A program made the position numbers and the translations under genes. A DNA stretch of 64,000 nucleotides from Lachnospiraceae bacterium UBA7143. Its GTDB lineage: Bacteria; Bacillota; Clostridia; Lachnospirales; Lachnospiraceae. The stretch covers positions 113,719-177,718 of the forward strand of contig DKWV01000001.1 in NCBI GenBank assembly GCA_002491905.1, in the 5' to 3' direction. Under the pieces are notes generated by a model. That model saw only the letters and a list, made by a program, of their open reading frames with translations. It was not told the origin of the DNA and searched no databases. Below are positions 7,077 to 17,117 of the stretch, one piece after another (positions within the stretch are counted from its first letter, which is position 1; every line of letters begins with the position of its first letter).

Positions 7077-8345
7077 CTATTTTAAAAGGTAACTGTACGC
7101 CATAATCACATACACCGCCATATAGACCACATTCGGGATGCAGGCCGCTCCCACCTTAAAAAGAACCTTCCAGTCCCGTTCCGCCGCCGCCAGACAGAAG
7201 GCAGACACAGCAATCAGGATGCAGACGAGAAACACCGCGATGGAACTGCACACGCCCGCCGTCATATTGACACAGACAAAAAGCATCCAAAGTCCCGCGT
7301 CTGTTCGCCCCTTTCTGACACCCTTGTCATCATCCAAAAATGTCTCCGTCGGCGACATTTTTGACTCTCGCGGCATTCGCCAAATGCCAGTTTCACTGTC
7401 GCTTGGCTCATTGCCCGCGGAAGCTTGCAGAAATACCCAGAAGACCGCCGGAATCACCAGCGCGCCCGCCAGCGCCTTGCCCTGCCAGGTGCGGGTCAGA
7501 AAAAAAGTCTCATTGGTGTAAATGGACACATTGCCGAAAATCTGGAACATTGCCATGATAATCATAAATACGGGCAGATTCTCCCTGTGGAAGACATGCC
7601 GGCCTGTTCCCGACACGTCGCCCGCGGCTTCCTGATTTCTCCCAAAAATCGCACGCCCGATTTCATAATACAGCAGATACGTCAACGGAATCAGCACAAG
7701 AGGCATCACCACATGGGACACAATGGTGGCATGCACCCCCGCCCGCACTGAGACAAAGGCCACCCACATAGGGAAGACAGCCATCGCATGCCTCACGTCA
7801 AGTCCCGTGGAACCGCCCGTCAGGGGCAGAATGCGGTACATCACGCCCGCCTCCTGCGCGATCAGTGACTCTACCACATAGTAGGCGTCGTCGCCGTCGA
7901 AGGAGGAAAAGGCCACCGCCTTGTAAAGCTGGAAGCCAAGCAGGATAAAAAACAACAGCCACTCAATACCCGTTCCCGTAAGCAGTTTTTTCACCACGGA
8001 TTTCAAGCCTGCCCTCGTGCCGCCAAAGCCGCGCGCTCCCGCATTCCCCACAACAAGCCCCGGCTTTCCCACTTTCCCGTTCCGATACAGGAGCACGATG
8101 CCCGCTGCCGCGCAAAAAAGCGTAAGCGCTGTAAACACGGCGGAAGCCGCCTTAAAATTATTGTACTCCACCCAGAGAACCGCCGGAACCGCCGAAATTT
8201 CAAAGAGCGCCCACATACCAAAATACCCGGAAAGCAGCACAAAACCCGGGCTTCTTTTTTCTACCGATATGAAATTCGCAGGGATCAGCCCGATGCAAAA
8301 GGGGATGACCACAAGCCAGAAAATACAGCTGATAATTGCCGCCAT
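7077..8345 (-). CDS. Polytopic membrane protein, DUF6077-like (tentative)
   Basis: The product is 422 residues with about ten hydrophobic helices. A DGDDAYYV motif lies in the first large loop after a helix, as in GT-C-like enzymes that carry acidic residues there. The frame extends to 8417, but ATG 8345 follows AGAAGAGGCG and lies just after the upstream stop at 8365. A hydrophilic stretch of about 45 residues near the C-terminal third is encoded by DNA containing two small hairpins (7336-7362, 7372-7388) and may be an insertion. It sits between two MBOAT/SGNH pairs in one operon. The DUF6077 assignment is from memory of the family pattern. Confidence 0.68.
   Translation of the reverse strand: MAAIISCIFWLVVIPFCIGLIPANFISVEKRSPGFVLLSGYFGMWALFEISAVPAVLWVEYNNFKAASAVFTALTLFCAAAGIVLLYRNGKVGKPGLVVGNAGARGFGGTRAGLKSVVKKLLTGTGIEWLLFFILLGFQLYKAVAFSSFDGDDAYYVVESLIAQEAGVMYRILPLTGGSTGLDVRHAMAVFPMWVAFVSVRAGVHATIVSHVVMPLVLIPLTYLLYYEIGRAIFGRNQEAAGDVSGTGRHVFHRENLPVFMIIMAMFQIFGNVSIYTNETFFLTRTWQGKALAGALVIPAVFWVFLQASAGNEPSDSETGIWRMPRESKMSPTETFLDDDKGVRKGRTDAGLWMLFVCVNMTAGVCSSIAVFLVCILIAVSAFCLAAAERDWKVLFKVGAACIPNVVYMAVYVIMAYSYLLK
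7336..7388. repeat. Pair of hairpins inside a membrane-protein gene
   Basis: AAAAATGTC and GACATTTTT (7336-7344, 7354-7362) form a perfect 9-bp stem. GGCATT and AATGCC (7372-7377, 7383-7388) form a second stem. Both lie within the hydrophilic loop of the CDS at 7077-8345 and look like an in-frame palindromic insertion. Confidence 0.5.
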
Positions 8346-8364
8346 AAATACGCCTCTTCTGTTT

Positions 8365-9705
8365 CTAAAATTGATTGAGCCTGTTGTCAAAACGCTTATT
8401 ATCCACAATAACGCCATCCTGCCCGTTCACTACGGTAATCTGGACGGCCACCGAATCCTTTTCCTCAACATCAAAAAGCCCCTCTTCCCCTACACTTTCC
8501 CGCCGGCTTCCCTTCTGGTTATCCAAAACAAGAAAATAGCTGCTTCCCGAGGCAGCCGCCTCTTCCAATTTGTCCGTTTTGCCACCCAGAAGATTACCAA
8601 ATAGCGGCAGATACATTTCATTCTGTTTCCAGATATCAGCATCTCCATCTACATAAATATAACAGCTAAAAGCCGGATCGGAACACATCATTAAATACTT
8701 GTCTAACGACTGCAGATTTCTCATAGTATCAATTTTATAATCCGTATACCGTCTGTAATCATCATCCCATTCTGCATAGGCATCTTCGCCCCTGTGATCA
8801 GGGATATCATAATGCTTCTCTATATATTGTCCAATATATTCTGTCACTTTTCTTCCGCCGGAACCGTTTAAATGGGAATCTTTATCCGCGCAATCCGATT
8901 CCAGATCCACCACCTGCAGATCCAAAAAATTGATATAGGACACCCCATATTCCTTTGCAATCCGTTCCGCGCACATCGCTTCCTGCCACGCTTCTTCAGA
9001 GGCCGGAAACGGTATATAAGTCAGCAGAACATCTATGCCGCGGCTTTGACATTCCTCTATGATCCTCCGCAAATACGCTGTTCCAACCGTCTCTTTCCCA
9101 ATGAACTTATCCGGTTCCCGGGCCATTTCCTCTGGCGGTGCCACATCAACGGCAATCTGCGCCCCCTTTTCAAGGCCCATAGACTTCTCAAAATCTGCCT
9201 GATCCAAATCCCACCATCTATCGTGGTAAACTGTAAAATCCCAGTAAAATTCCAGACGTTCCTTCGGATCGTCCACTAAGTCCCGAATCATCCGCACTTT
9301 TTTCGCATTTAACGGTATCGCATCCAGCGACGCATGCAGCATTTCCTTTTTTCCTGTTTTGTCCTCCCTGCCGATGCTGTAGCAGTCTACCACGACCATT
9401 TTCGGCTGCGCATAGTCCAACGCATTTTTTATTACCCAATAGGTTGCCGGAAGCGGGATTCCAAATCCTGCCAGATTATAAGATGCCATCCCGTAATTGT
9501 GCCACAGTTCCATAGGATATACTGCATGGGCCGCGTGAGAGTTACCAAAAAACAATATATCGTATGTTTCGCCCTCATCCATAAACTCTTTATTTCTGCT
9601 GTAACCATATCCGGGGTCTGTCAATTTCGTCACAAAGCAAATTCCAGCAGACAGAAAAGCAGCTCCTATACATCCCCAGAAAAGGCCTTTCAAATATTTC
9701 TTCAT
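8365..9705 (-). CDS. SGNH-fold extracytoplasmic acyltransferase partner, copy B
   Basis: The product is 446 residues with an N-terminal anchor (about 7-26). GNSHAAH follows, with Ser56 as candidate nucleophile, and DKDSHLNGSGG supplies Asp276/His278. A C-terminal extension of about 160 residues, rich in Asp and Tyr, has no domain I recognise. It begins 15 bases after the MBOAT at 9721-11217, the expected partner, and is followed by two membrane proteins and a second MBOAT/SGNH pair. All visible catalytic blocks are intact, unlike the SGNH-like protein at 2604-3656. The role is inferred as O-acylation of an exported glycan. Confidence 0.82.
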   Translation of the reverse strand: MKKYLKGLFWGCIGAAFLSAGICFVTKLTDPGYGYSRNKEFMDEGETYDILFFGNSHAAHAVYPMELWHNYGMASYNLAGFGIPLPATYWVIKNALDYAQPKMVVVDCYSIGREDKTGKKEMLHASLDAIPLNAKKVRMIRDLVDDPKERLEFYWDFTVYHDRWWDLDQADFEKSMGLEKGAQIAVDVAPPEEMAREPDKFIGKETVGTAYLRRIIEECQSRGIDVLLTYIPFPASEEAWQEAMCAERIAKEYGVSYINFLDLQVVDLESDCADKDSHLNGSGGRKVTEYIGQYIEKHYDIPDHRGEDAYAEWDDDYRRYTDYKIDTMRNLQSLDKYLMMCSDPAFSCYIYVDGDADIWKQNEMYLPLFGNLLGGKTDKLEEAAASGSSYFLVLDNQKGSRRESVGEEGLFDVEEKDSVAVQITVVNGQDGVIVDNKRFDNRLNQF

Positions 9706-9720
9706 TCACGTATCCCTTCT

Positions 9721-11217
9721 CTAAAACTGAAAATAGATAAAGTTTGCCGCGTCATAACCGGCGCCCCACATGCCAAACAGCAAAATGCCAAGCACTGCTG
9801 CTGTCACAATAAGACATTGCGCCCAATAGTCCTGCTCCGCCACAACTTTCCGCAGGCTGATCCCTCTATATTTACAGATATCCACCACAAAAAGCAGTAA
9901 AATCCCCCATATCATCAATGTAAAATTCTGCCTGTTCAAGCCACACGTAAACAATGACCCGTCAAACCACACCCAATGATTTTTCGCCGTGAACATCCTC
10001 TTGATGATCCGCAGCGCCGAAAATGCCGAATCCGCCCGGAAGAACACCCATGCAAGATCGACCAGAAAGAAGGTGGTTGCCACCCGGATACATTTATGGC
10101 TCAGGCTGTCTTTCTTGACATCTAATAAACCGACCATTTTTTTCTTCAAAGGCGTTAATACGTCGCCGATAATCTGCCATACACCATTTAGAAGTCCCCA
10201 GATTACATAGGACCAGTCCGCTCCGTGCCAGAGACCGCTCACCCCGAAAGTAACCAACAGGTTCACGTACTTTCTGATTTTTCCCTTGCGGTTACCGCCA
10301 AGAGGAATATAGAGATAATCGCGGAACCAGCCGGAAAGGGAAATGTGCCATCTGCGCCAGAACTCAGCCACAGAAGCCGACAGATACGGCGCGTCAAAGT
10401 TTTCCATCAGCTGAATCCCCAATATTTTGGCCGCACCCAGGGCGATCACCGAATATCCCGAAAAATCGCAGTATATCTGTACCGCAAACAAAAGCGTCGC
10501 CACAATCAGGTAAACACCTGTGTAAGTTTCAAAGTCCCCATAAACCGTATCGACAAAAACAGCGATACGATCCGCCAACACCACCTTCATAAAATAGCCC
10601 CAGAGCATCAGAAGAACGCCTTCCCTGAAACTGTCAAACTTTGGTTTTGCCGGCCTGTCCAACTGGCGCAGCAGATTTTTTGATCTCTCAATCGGACCTG
10701 CCACCAGCTGCGGAAAGAAAGAAACAAAGAGCGCATACCGAAAAAAATTTTTCTCCGCGTAAATTTCTCCCCTGTATACGTCCACCGTATAGCCAAGCGC
10801 CTGAAAGGTATAAAATGAAATGCCGACTGGCAGAAGGAGATCAAAAGAGGGCGCGTTGAGCGAAATATGCAGATAACCCAGAATCCGGTTTAAGCTTTCG
10901 ATTCCAAAGTCCAGATACTTAAAGATAAACAGGACGGAAAGATTTAAGATAAAACTGGCCGCAACACACAGTTTTCTGCGCCTTCTCTTTCTCTTTTCCT
11001 CTATATCACCCCGGCCACATCTTTCAAGCAAAATTCCCGACACATATGTCACAATTGTAGAGAACAGAAGCAGCACCACATACTTTGCGTTCCAGCACAT
11101 ATAGAAATAGTAACTTGCCGCAAGAAGCCAATAGGCTCTAACCTTTTGCGGAATCAGATAATACATTCCCACAACAATCGGAAAAAATATTAAAAAATGT
11201 AACGAATTAAAAAGCAT
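9721..11217 (-). CDS. MBOAT-family membrane O-acyltransferase (AlgI-like), copy B
   Basis: The product is 498 residues, polytopic. Motifs are YCDFSGYS (249-256), FWRRWHISLSGWFRDYLYIP with His291, and SGLWHGADWSYVIWG with His331. It is the first gene of the 11217-3650 operon, reading from the promoter at 11257-11285. It is more AlgI-like in the active-site helix (WRRWHISLSGWFRDY) than copy A (WKRWHITLNRFFTKY), suggesting a different partner or substrate. The SGNH gene follows at once. Confidence 0.94.
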   Translation of the reverse strand: MLFNSLHFLIFFPIVVGMYYLIPQKVRAYWLLAASYYFYMCWNAKYVVLLLFSTIVTYVSGILLERCGRGDIEEKRKRRRRKLCVAASFILNLSVLFIFKYLDFGIESLNRILGYLHISLNAPSFDLLLPVGISFYTFQALGYTVDVYRGEIYAEKNFFRYALFVSFFPQLVAGPIERSKNLLRQLDRPAKPKFDSFREGVLLMLWGYFMKVVLADRIAVFVDTVYGDFETYTGVYLIVATLLFAVQIYCDFSGYSVIALGAAKILGIQLMENFDAPYLSASVAEFWRRWHISLSGWFRDYLYIPLGGNRKGKIRKYVNLLVTFGVSGLWHGADWSYVIWGLLNGVWQIIGDVLTPLKKKMVGLLDVKKDSLSHKCIRVATTFFLVDLAWVFFRADSAFSALRIIKRMFTAKNHWVWFDGSLFTCGLNRQNFTLMIWGILLLFVVDICKYRGISLRKVVAEQDYWAQCLIVTAAVLGILLFGMWGAGYDAANFIYFQF

Positions 11218-11256
11218 ACGGCACCCACTTACTTCTTATTTTAGTACAATAATAAT

Positions 11257-11285
11257 ACTATAGCACACACATTTGGAATTTTCCA
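11257..11285 (-). promoter_or_regulatory. Extended -10 promoter of the 11217-3650 operon
   Basis: On the minus strand TGGAAA, a 17-bp spacer ending TGTGC, then TATAGT. The same layout, TGGAAA-17-TATAGT with TGTGC, recurs at 32293-32321 before another MBOAT gene. Confidence 0.62.
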
Positions 11286-11350
11286 CATTTCCGTGTACAT
11301 CCTCTCCCAAACATGATAAAATTATTTTAATTGTGGACAAACTAACCTGG

Positions 11351-11367
11351 CAGGAGATTTTCTCCTG
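11351..11367. promoter_or_regulatory. Perfect palindrome, candidate operator
   Basis: CAGGAGA-TTT-TCTCCTG, two 7-base arms around three bases, lies between the divergent promoters and just upstream of a weak plus-strand promoter. Confidence 0.4.
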
Positions 11368-11373
11368 ACAGCT

Positions 11374-11403
11374 TTCACACCGTCACAATTTTCCTGATAT
11401 TAA
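11374..11403 (+). promoter_or_regulatory. Weak candidate promoter of the FAD oxidoreductase gene
   Basis: TTCACA, an 18-base spacer and TATTAA, about 22 bases before the start at 11426; GCGAGGA is the ribosome site. Confidence 0.35.
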
Positions 11404-11425
11404 AAAATAAACAAGCGAGGACTAC

Positions 11426-13027
11426 ATGAAAAAAGTATATGTGATCGGCGCGGGTCCCGCGGGCCTTACCGCCGCCTACGAGCTGTTACGACAGGACAGG
11501 AATAAAGAATACAAAGTCACGGTGCTGGAGGAATCCGGCGCTATGGGCGGCATCTCCAAAACCGTCAACTACAAGGGCAACCGCATGGATATGGGCGGAC
11601 ACCGCTTTTTCTCCAAAGTGCCGGAAGTCAACGACTGGTGGGAGCACATGCTTCCCACCCAGGGTTCCCCCACCTATGACGATATCGTGCTGCACCGGGA
11701 AATGACGCTTGCTCCCGGCGGCCCTGACCCGGAGAAGGAAGACCATGTCATGCTGCGCCGGAACCGGGTATCTCGGATTTACTTTAACCGGAAATTTTTT
11801 GACTACCCGATCTCCTTAAAGCCGGAGACCTTTATCAACATGGGCTTTCTGACCACCCTGCAGGTGGGGTTCAGCTATCTGGCAGCCATGATCCACAAAC
11901 GGCCCGAGAACTCGCTGGAAGATTTTTATGTAAACCGATTTGGCAAAAAGCTCTACTCCATGTTCTTTGAAAATTATACGGAAAACCTATGGGGAAGACA
12001 CCCCTCCGAGATTGCGCCGGACTGGGGCGCGCAGCGGGTAAAGGGCCTCTCCATCACCGCCATTTTAAAGGATATCTTTGCGAAGATGCTCCCCGGCAAT
12101 AAGAACCGTGAGGTGGAGACCTCCCTGATCGAGGAATTCAGCTATCCCAAACTCGGTCCCGGGCAGCTCTGGGAAGTAACCGCCGACAAAGTCAGGGAAC
12201 TTGGCGGAGAGATCCTCTGCCACAGCAGGGCTGTCAGACTCCATAAGGACGAGAGAGGCCGTCTTACTTCCATCACCTACGAGACGCCGGAGGGCGAGGT
12301 GACCGCCGAGGGCGACATTTTCATCTCCTCCATGCCGGTGAAAGATCTGGTGGCAGGCATCAATGATGTGCCGGAGGATATGGCGGCCATCGCCGCAGGT
12401 CTCCCCTACCGCGACTACATGACCGTGGGGCTCCTGCTGCCGAAACTGAACCTGAAAAACAAGACGAAACTCAAAACCATCGGCAACATCGTCCCCGACT
12501 GCTGGGTGTATGTCCACGACAAAAGCGTCCGTCTGGGACGGTTCCAGATCTACAATAACTGGTCTCCTTACATGGTGCGCGACTTAGAGCACACTGTCTG
12601 GATCGGGCTGGAATATTTTGTCTTCGAGGGGGATAAATACTGGACTATGCCGGACGAGGATTTCATCCGCTTTGCGGTAGATGAAATCGTCCGCATGGGA
12701 CTGATTGACAAGCCTTCCGACGTGATGGATGCCCATGTGGAGCGGGTGAAAAAGGCTTACCCCGCCTATTTTGACACCTACAAGGATATGGACAAGCTGA
12801 CCGAATACCTGAAATCCATCGACAACCTCTACTGCGTGGGCAGGAACGGCCAGCACCGCTACAACAACATCGACCACTCCATGATGACCTCCTTCGAGAC
12901 CGTGAAAAACATTTTAGGCGGCATCTCCTCCAAGGACAATATATGGAACGTCAACACGGAAAAATCCTACCACGAGGAAGTGCAGAGGGAAACCGCTTCC
13001 CAGACGGAGCAGATTGAGCTCGACTAG
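11426..13027 (+). CDS. FAD/NAD(P)-dependent oxidoreductase, amine-oxidase / UDP-galactopyranose mutase-like fold
   Basis: The product is 533 residues. A dinucleotide-binding motif GAGPAG (8-13) is followed by [14 protein letters not shown], the FAD-binding continuation seen in HemY and UDP-galactopyranose mutase relatives, then a GGHRFF motif. The C-terminus has [18 protein letters not shown], the second FAD contact of this group. Proteins of this type are frequent in surface polysaccharide loci, where they are annotated as protoporphyrinogen-oxidase-like or mutase-like; the reaction is not established. It is monocistronic, with its stop overlapping the convergent ABC permease gene by 4 bases. 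It could be a sugar-nucleotide or lipid-sugar redox enzyme. Confidence 0.85.
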   Translation: MKKVYVIGAGPAGLTAAYELLRQDRNKEYKVTVLEESGAMGGISKTVNYKGNRMDMGGHRFFSKVPEVNDWWEHMLPTQGSPTYDDIVLHREMTLAPGGPDPEKEDHVMLRRNRVSRIYFNRKFFDYPISLKPETFINMGFLTTLQVGFSYLAAMIHKRPENSLEDFYVNRFGKKLYSMFFENYTENLWGRHPSEIAPDWGAQRVKGLSITAILKDIFAKMLPGNKNREVETSLIEEFSYPKLGPGQLWEVTADKVRELGGEILCHSRAVRLHKDERGRLTSITYETPEGEVTAEGDIFISSMPVKDLVAGINDVPEDMAAIAAGLPYRDYMTVGLLLPKLNLKNKTKLKTIGNIVPDCWVYVHDKSVRLGRFQIYNNWSPYMVRDLEHTVWIGLEYFVFEGDKYWTMPDEDFIRFAVDEIVRMGLIDKPSDVMDAHVERVKKAYPAYFDTYKDMDKLTEYLKSIDNLYCVGRNGQHRYNNIDHSMMTSFETVKNILGGISSKDNIWNVNTEKSYHEEVQRETASQTEQIELD

Positions 13028-14154
13028 GCAGTCCGGCATTGAAGGCGCTGCAATACGGCGCTTGTCAGAACCAGAATCACCGTATAGACAGCCATCTCAT
13101 ATAAGTAACGTGTGTTATGAATAGATTGCAGATAGTACCAGGGCGGGAGAAGCAGTTTTCCCGCCCTGAAATGCTGTAAGTTCAGAAAAACAGGGCAGAG
13201 CGCCAGCGTCGCCGCCAGAAGCGGCAGAAGCAGCCCGCTCATTCTCCGTGGCGTGCGGCACAGCAGCCGCAGCACATTGGAAAAAGCCAATACGCAGGCT
13301 GTAAACACTGCGCAGCTTATCACTTCTCTCTTCCAGTCCGTAAACACCCCCGCCAGCTTACAGGACAGCAGCAGCACTGCAACCGCATCCACGAGAAACA
13401 CCGCGCCCGCAAGATAGGCGGTCGAAAGCCGCCTTGTCACGGGGATGCGCCCGTAGACGCCGCGCTCCTCATCCCGCATAAAGTAAAGCGCAGCCGCCAG
13501 CCCTGCAAAAGTAAACCAGACAGCCAGGATCCCCCTCAGAGGCGCCTGCACATAGGTGAAATCTTCCGTCTCTCCGGGCGTCCCGTCCGAATACACCATC
13601 TGAAACAGACTCCCCTCCACGGCCACCCTGTCATAGACCTGACGGAGTTCCCCGTCGGTCATCTGCGCAAGTCCCAGTTCATCCCGCACATACCCCGCAT
13701 AGACCGCATAAGAAAAGGACGGATAGATGGCGGACGAAAGAATTTCCCTGCCCAGGGTAAGGGCCACGCTGTCCTTCCGCTCCACCACCGTCACGACAGG
13801 GCGCACTCTTCTCCTTTCCGCAAGCTCCTCTATCTGTTCTGACAGATCCTCCGAAAAAATCCAGGCCGCATCCGCCTCCCCGCTCTCCACCATCAGCCTC
13901 GCTTCCCTCTCATCTACACAGGAAAGATAGCGCAGAACGCTTCCGCCGTCCAGAAGCCTTTCGGAAATCTCCTCCGCCGCCGCATCCCCGCGGGGCACAC
14001 ACAAAGCGATTGTGGCAATCCCTGCGGGCTCTCCCGACAGCCGCCCGACACCTGCGGCAAGCAGGGGCGCAAGCACAAGCATAAAAAGAAAGCCGTATCT
14101 CTTAAACAGCCTCTTCTGTAACAGCAAAACTCTTATAAAGATCTGTTCCAGCAT
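13024..14154 (-). CDS. ABC-2 type transporter permease, subunit 1
   Basis: The product is 376 residues. One N-terminal helix is followed by an extracytoplasmic loop of about 160 residues, then five or six helices in the second half, the classic ABC-2 layout. GGGAGG precedes the start. It is last in a run of SGNH lipoprotein, ATPase, permease, permease on the minus strand. With its sister at 14233 it probably forms a heterodimer driven by the ATPase at 15474. The substrate is unknown; the locus suggests a lipid-linked glycan or envelope compound, but the long loop also fits drug or peptide exporters. Confidence 0.85.
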   Translation of the reverse strand: MLEQIFIRVLLLQKRLFKRYGFLFMLVLAPLLAAGVGRLSGEPAGIATIALCVPRGDAAAEEISERLLDGGSVLRYLSCVDEREARLMVESGEADAAWIFSEDLSEQIEELAERRRVRPVVTVVERKDSVALTLGREILSSAIYPSFSYAVYAGYVRDELGLAQMTDGELRQVYDRVAVEGSLFQMVYSDGTPGETEDFTYVQAPLRGILAVWFTFAGLAAALYFMRDEERGVYGRIPVTRRLSTAYLAGAVFLVDAVAVLLLSCKLAGVFTDWKREVISCAVFTACVLAFSNVLRLLCRTPRRMSGLLLPLLAATLALCPVFLNLQHFRAGKLLLPPWYYLQSIHNTRYLYEMAVYTVILVLTSAVLQRLQCRTA

Positions 14155-14232
14155 AGCCCCGTCCTCCCGCCGCCTGTTTTCAAGTCCGTCCTATCCCAAC
14201 CGCCCGCAATCCGCCTAACCTTCAGCTCCCTC

Positions 14233-15477
14233 TCATCCGGCTCTGCGTATTGTATTTGCTCTAACCAATACAGTCAACGCAAGGAACCCCGCCAGCCAGG
14301 CGAAAACAGCCACCCATGCCGACCCCGGAACCTTCCCCAGAGCCCCCGCCTGGACAAACCGCACCGCCGCGCCCGAGGGCAAAACCTCTCCCAGCGCACG
14401 CATTTTCTCAGGAAAAAAGGCGGACGGATAAAAATATCCCGATAGATATCCCATGCCGACCCCGCAGATGAGCTGTAAAAGGATCCCGTTCACAATTCCC
14501 TCCGCCGCTTCAAAGAGAAAAAACTGCAGGGACGCAAACATGGCCGCCACAGGAAAAAGAAGCGGCAGAAACGCCGCAAAGGGCGCGGCCCCCATTCCCT
14601 CCCACTCGGGAATGCCCAAAAGCTCCCGCTCAAGGACGAAAGAAAGCGGCAGGCACAGGGTGAAAAGCCCCACAAGCACAAGCAGCAGATAGACCAGATA
14701 TTCCCCCAGAATCTGCCGGAACGCACCCACACCCCGGGCTTTCAAAAAGCAGAAAAGAGCACCGTTTCCCCGCGCAAAGAGGGCACTGTTCAAAAGCCCG
14801 GAAAGCAGAAGAAACAGCAGAACCGCGCCGCAGAAATAATACAGCTCCAAAGACAGTCCGTCCCCGTAGCCCAGAACTTCCACCTCGCCAAATCCGCTCC
14901 GTGAAAGCACCATCTGAATCAGGGAAAGGTTCAGTTTATCCGTCTCCCACCCGATCTCATCCCCCCTGCCCTGATCGGCAAGGACCCGCTGCATGGCGTA
15001 AATTGCGCTCTGTGAACAGGTCACCAGCGTGGACGCGATGTCCGTGATCTCCCCCATCACCATAGTTCCAAGACCCTGCTGTCCCTGACTGGCGGTATAG
15101 GTAATCAGGCGGTCGTTCTCCCCGCACACGATGGATTCCATCAATCCCTCCGGTACCCGCACAACGGCATAAAGCTCTCCCCGCAGAAAAGCCTCCTCCG
15201 CCTCCTGCTCCGACATGGGTACCAGCTCAACCATAAACCGGGAGTCGTCCATCTCCTGCAGAGCCGCAATTCCGAACCCCAGATAGGAGTCCGACAGATC
15301 TCCCACCATACCTATCCGATATCTTGTCCCTGCCGCCGAGACTGTCCCCTGCGCGATCAGAAGGCAGACAAACGCCCCCGCGCAGACACAGACAGTCAGA
15401 TCCGCCAGTATCTGCCCGGGAAGCAGTCTCGCTGCGCGTTTCAGTTGTGCCAGAAAATAAGCCGCCGTCCGTTTCAC
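14233..15477 (-). CDS. ABC-2 type transporter permease, subunit 2
   Basis: The product is 414 residues. A first helix (about 20-47), a loop of about 170 residues containing acidic and Ser-rich stretches, then six helices. Its start overlaps the ATPase stop by 4 bases (ATGA), indicating translational coupling. It is diverged from the permease at 13024 but has the same topology, so the pair is probably a heterodimeric transporter. No Wzm features stand out. Confidence 0.85.
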   Translation of the reverse strand: MKRTAAYFLAQLKRAARLLPGQILADLTVCVCAGAFVCLLIAQGTVSAAGTRYRIGMVGDLSDSYLGFGIAALQEMDDSRFMVELVPMSEQEAEEAFLRGELYAVVRVPEGLMESIVCGENDRLITYTASQGQQGLGTMVMGEITDIASTLVTCSQSAIYAMQRVLADQGRGDEIGWETDKLNLSLIQMVLSRSGFGEVEVLGYGDGLSLELYYFCGAVLLFLLLSGLLNSALFARGNGALFCFLKARGVGAFRQILGEYLVYLLLVLVGLFTLCLPLSFVLERELLGIPEWEGMGAAPFAAFLPLLFPVAAMFASLQFFLFEAAEGIVNGILLQLICGVGMGYLSGYFYPSAFFPEKMRALGEVLPSGAAVRFVQAGALGKVPGSAWVAVFAWLAGFLALTVLVRANTIRRAG

Positions 15478-16145
15478 TCCAGTTCCTCCGCCAGTTTATG
15501 GAAATCTCCGTCATACCGGTAAGGATGCAGGGTTCCGTCCCTCAATATATAACACACGTTACACAATTCCAGATCCTGGGCGTCATGGGTCGCCATGAGA
15601 ACGCTTCCGCCTTCCTGCATGTAAGCGGAGAGGTATTGGCGGATGTTCTCCTTGCAGACAGGGTCAAGCGCAGCCGACGGCTCGTCGAGCACCAGGATTC
15701 CCGGGTGGGAAACCACTGCGCAGCCGATGGAAAGACGCTTCTTCATACCGCCTGACATGCGGTGCACGGGGGTTTTGAGAAACCCGTCAATGCCAAGTAA
15801 CCCCAGTGCCCCCGCGGCAAGCTCCCGTTTCAGCGTCTCCCTGTCATACCACATGCGCAGATTATCCCAGGCGTTCAACTCTTCCATCAGCGGGTCCCCC
15901 TGCGGCACATAGCCCAGCACCTTCGGAATCTGTCCGGGATGACGCAGCAGATCGGTTCCCCGATAAAAAAAGGAGCCGCCATCCGCCCTGCGCACGCCCG
16001 CCAAAACGGAAAGCAGCGTGGACTTCCCGCTGCCGTTGCTGCCAAGGATGGCCGCACAACTCCCGGCCTCCATCGAAAACGATATATCTGTAAGCACTTT
16101 CTTTCGGGAATACGCTTTCCTGATCCCCGCCACTTCTATTTGCAT
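15474..16145 (-). CDS. ABC transporter ATP-binding protein
   Basis: The product is 223 residues. Walker A GSNGSGKST (35-43), signature SGGMKKR (131-137), Walker B LVLDEP (151-156) and the switch His187 are all present, so it should be an active ATPase. It has no C-terminal carbohydrate-binding domain of the Wzt type. Its start overlaps the upstream SGNH lipoprotein gene by 10 bases and its end overlaps the permease gene by 4, so the transporter and the lipoprotein are co-translated. Confidence 0.93.
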   Translation of the reverse strand: MQIEVAGIRKAYSRKKVLTDISFSMEAGSCAAILGSNGSGKSTLLSVLAGVRRADGGSFFYRGTDLLRHPGQIPKVLGYVPQGDPLMEELNAWDNLRMWYDRETLKRELAAGALGLLGIDGFLKTPVHRMSGGMKKRLSIGCAVVSHPGILVLDEPSAALDPVCKENIRQYLSAYMQEGGSVLMATHDAQDLELCNVCYILRDGTLHPYRYDGDFHKLAEELE

Positions 16146-17083
16146 AGCGCCTCCTTGACCGCCTCCGCAATGCAGCGCATGCCTTCCGGCGTGGGATGCA
16201 CCCCGTCGCTCGTCATCTCCTGCAGATTGTCTATGGTAACGCCGCAGTCAGCCAAGTCAATCACCGGAAGCCCCCTGTTCTCCGCGATCCGAATAATCGT
16301 CTCCCCGTAGTCGGCTGATGTAAGCTGCCCACTGTTGACAAATTCCACATAGGGCGTTTCCGTCCCGTAATCTCCCATCGGAAGCAGGGTACAGCAGTAA
16401 ATCTCCGCCAGCGGATAATTCGCCTGCACCTTGTCAAGCATCAGCGTGTATGCGTCGCTGAAGGTCTCAATCTCCCCTTCTTCCACCAGTCCGGTGCCGT
16501 CATTGTCCCCCAGCGGAGCGGCTTTCAGCATATCGTTGGCGCCCATATATATGACAACCCTGTCAGGGCAGGCTCCCGCCGGGCCGGATAGATCATTGGT
16601 GCGCAGTTCATTGCAGCTGCACTGGGGATCTTCCGTCCCCGTAGAGTCCCCCGTCACGGTCGCCCCGGCGCTGGAACCGTTCACATACAGGGTAAGCTCC
16701 AGATCATCCGCCACCCGCTGCCACCAGGTATCTTCCAACTCCGCCACTTCGCCGTTTTCCGGGAAAAAGGCATAATATCCCACAGGGTTACACCCCTGAT
16801 AGGTGGAAATGCTGTCCCCCAGAATCGAAAACGTGGTGCCCGCAAGCTGCGTCGCCTCCGCCTGACTATCCATCCCTGCCGCGTCCTGCCCGGCCACCAT
16901 CCCTGCGGCCTCCTGTGCATCCGCGCCGCCTTCTTCTATATCCGGGCCATCAGTGTCTCTGTTTTCTCCCACATCTGCGCCCTCGTTTTCCTGCCTGTCC
17001 ACGCCGCCCGCACTTCCTCCGCAGCCCCATAAAGCCACGGAAACTGCCATCGCGCAAACCGCCGCGCAAATCTCTCTCTTCAT
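16136..17083 (-). CDS. SGNH/GDSL hydrolase lipoprotein
   Basis: The product is 315 residues. A lipoprotein signal ends LWGC with Cys21 as the lipidation site. An acidic linker of about 55 residues follows. The catalytic domain has GDSIS (Ser91), GAND (Asn183) and SDGVHPT (Asp293, His296), a complete SGNH set. It should sit on the outer face of the membrane as an esterase or O-acyltransferase acting on glycans. It is directly coupled to an ABC transporter operon and follows the radical SAM gene by 34 bases. Removal of acyl groups (editing) or their transfer are both possible. Confidence 0.88.
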   Translation of the reverse strand: MKREICAAVCAMAVSVALWGCGGSAGGVDRQENEGADVGENRDTDGPDIEEGGADAQEAAGMVAGQDAAGMDSQAEATQLAGTTFSILGDSISTYQGCNPVGYYAFFPENGEVAELEDTWWQRVADDLELTLYVNGSSAGATVTGDSTGTEDPQCSCNELRTNDLSGPAGACPDRVVIYMGANDMLKAAPLGDNDGTGLVEEGEIETFSDAYTLMLDKVQANYPLAEIYCCTLLPMGDYGTETPYVEFVNSGQLTSADYGETIIRIAENRGLPVIDLADCGVTIDNLQEMTSDGVHPTPEGMRCIAEAVKEALCK

Positions 17084-17117
17084 CCGTATGCCACCTTCAT
17101 TTCCACGGCTTCCCGCT

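Noticed and set aside
13024..16145. Wzm/Wzt O-antigen exporter
   Set aside because: The ATPase lacks a C-terminal carbohydrate-binding domain and the permeases have long outer loops after helix 1, unlike Wzm.
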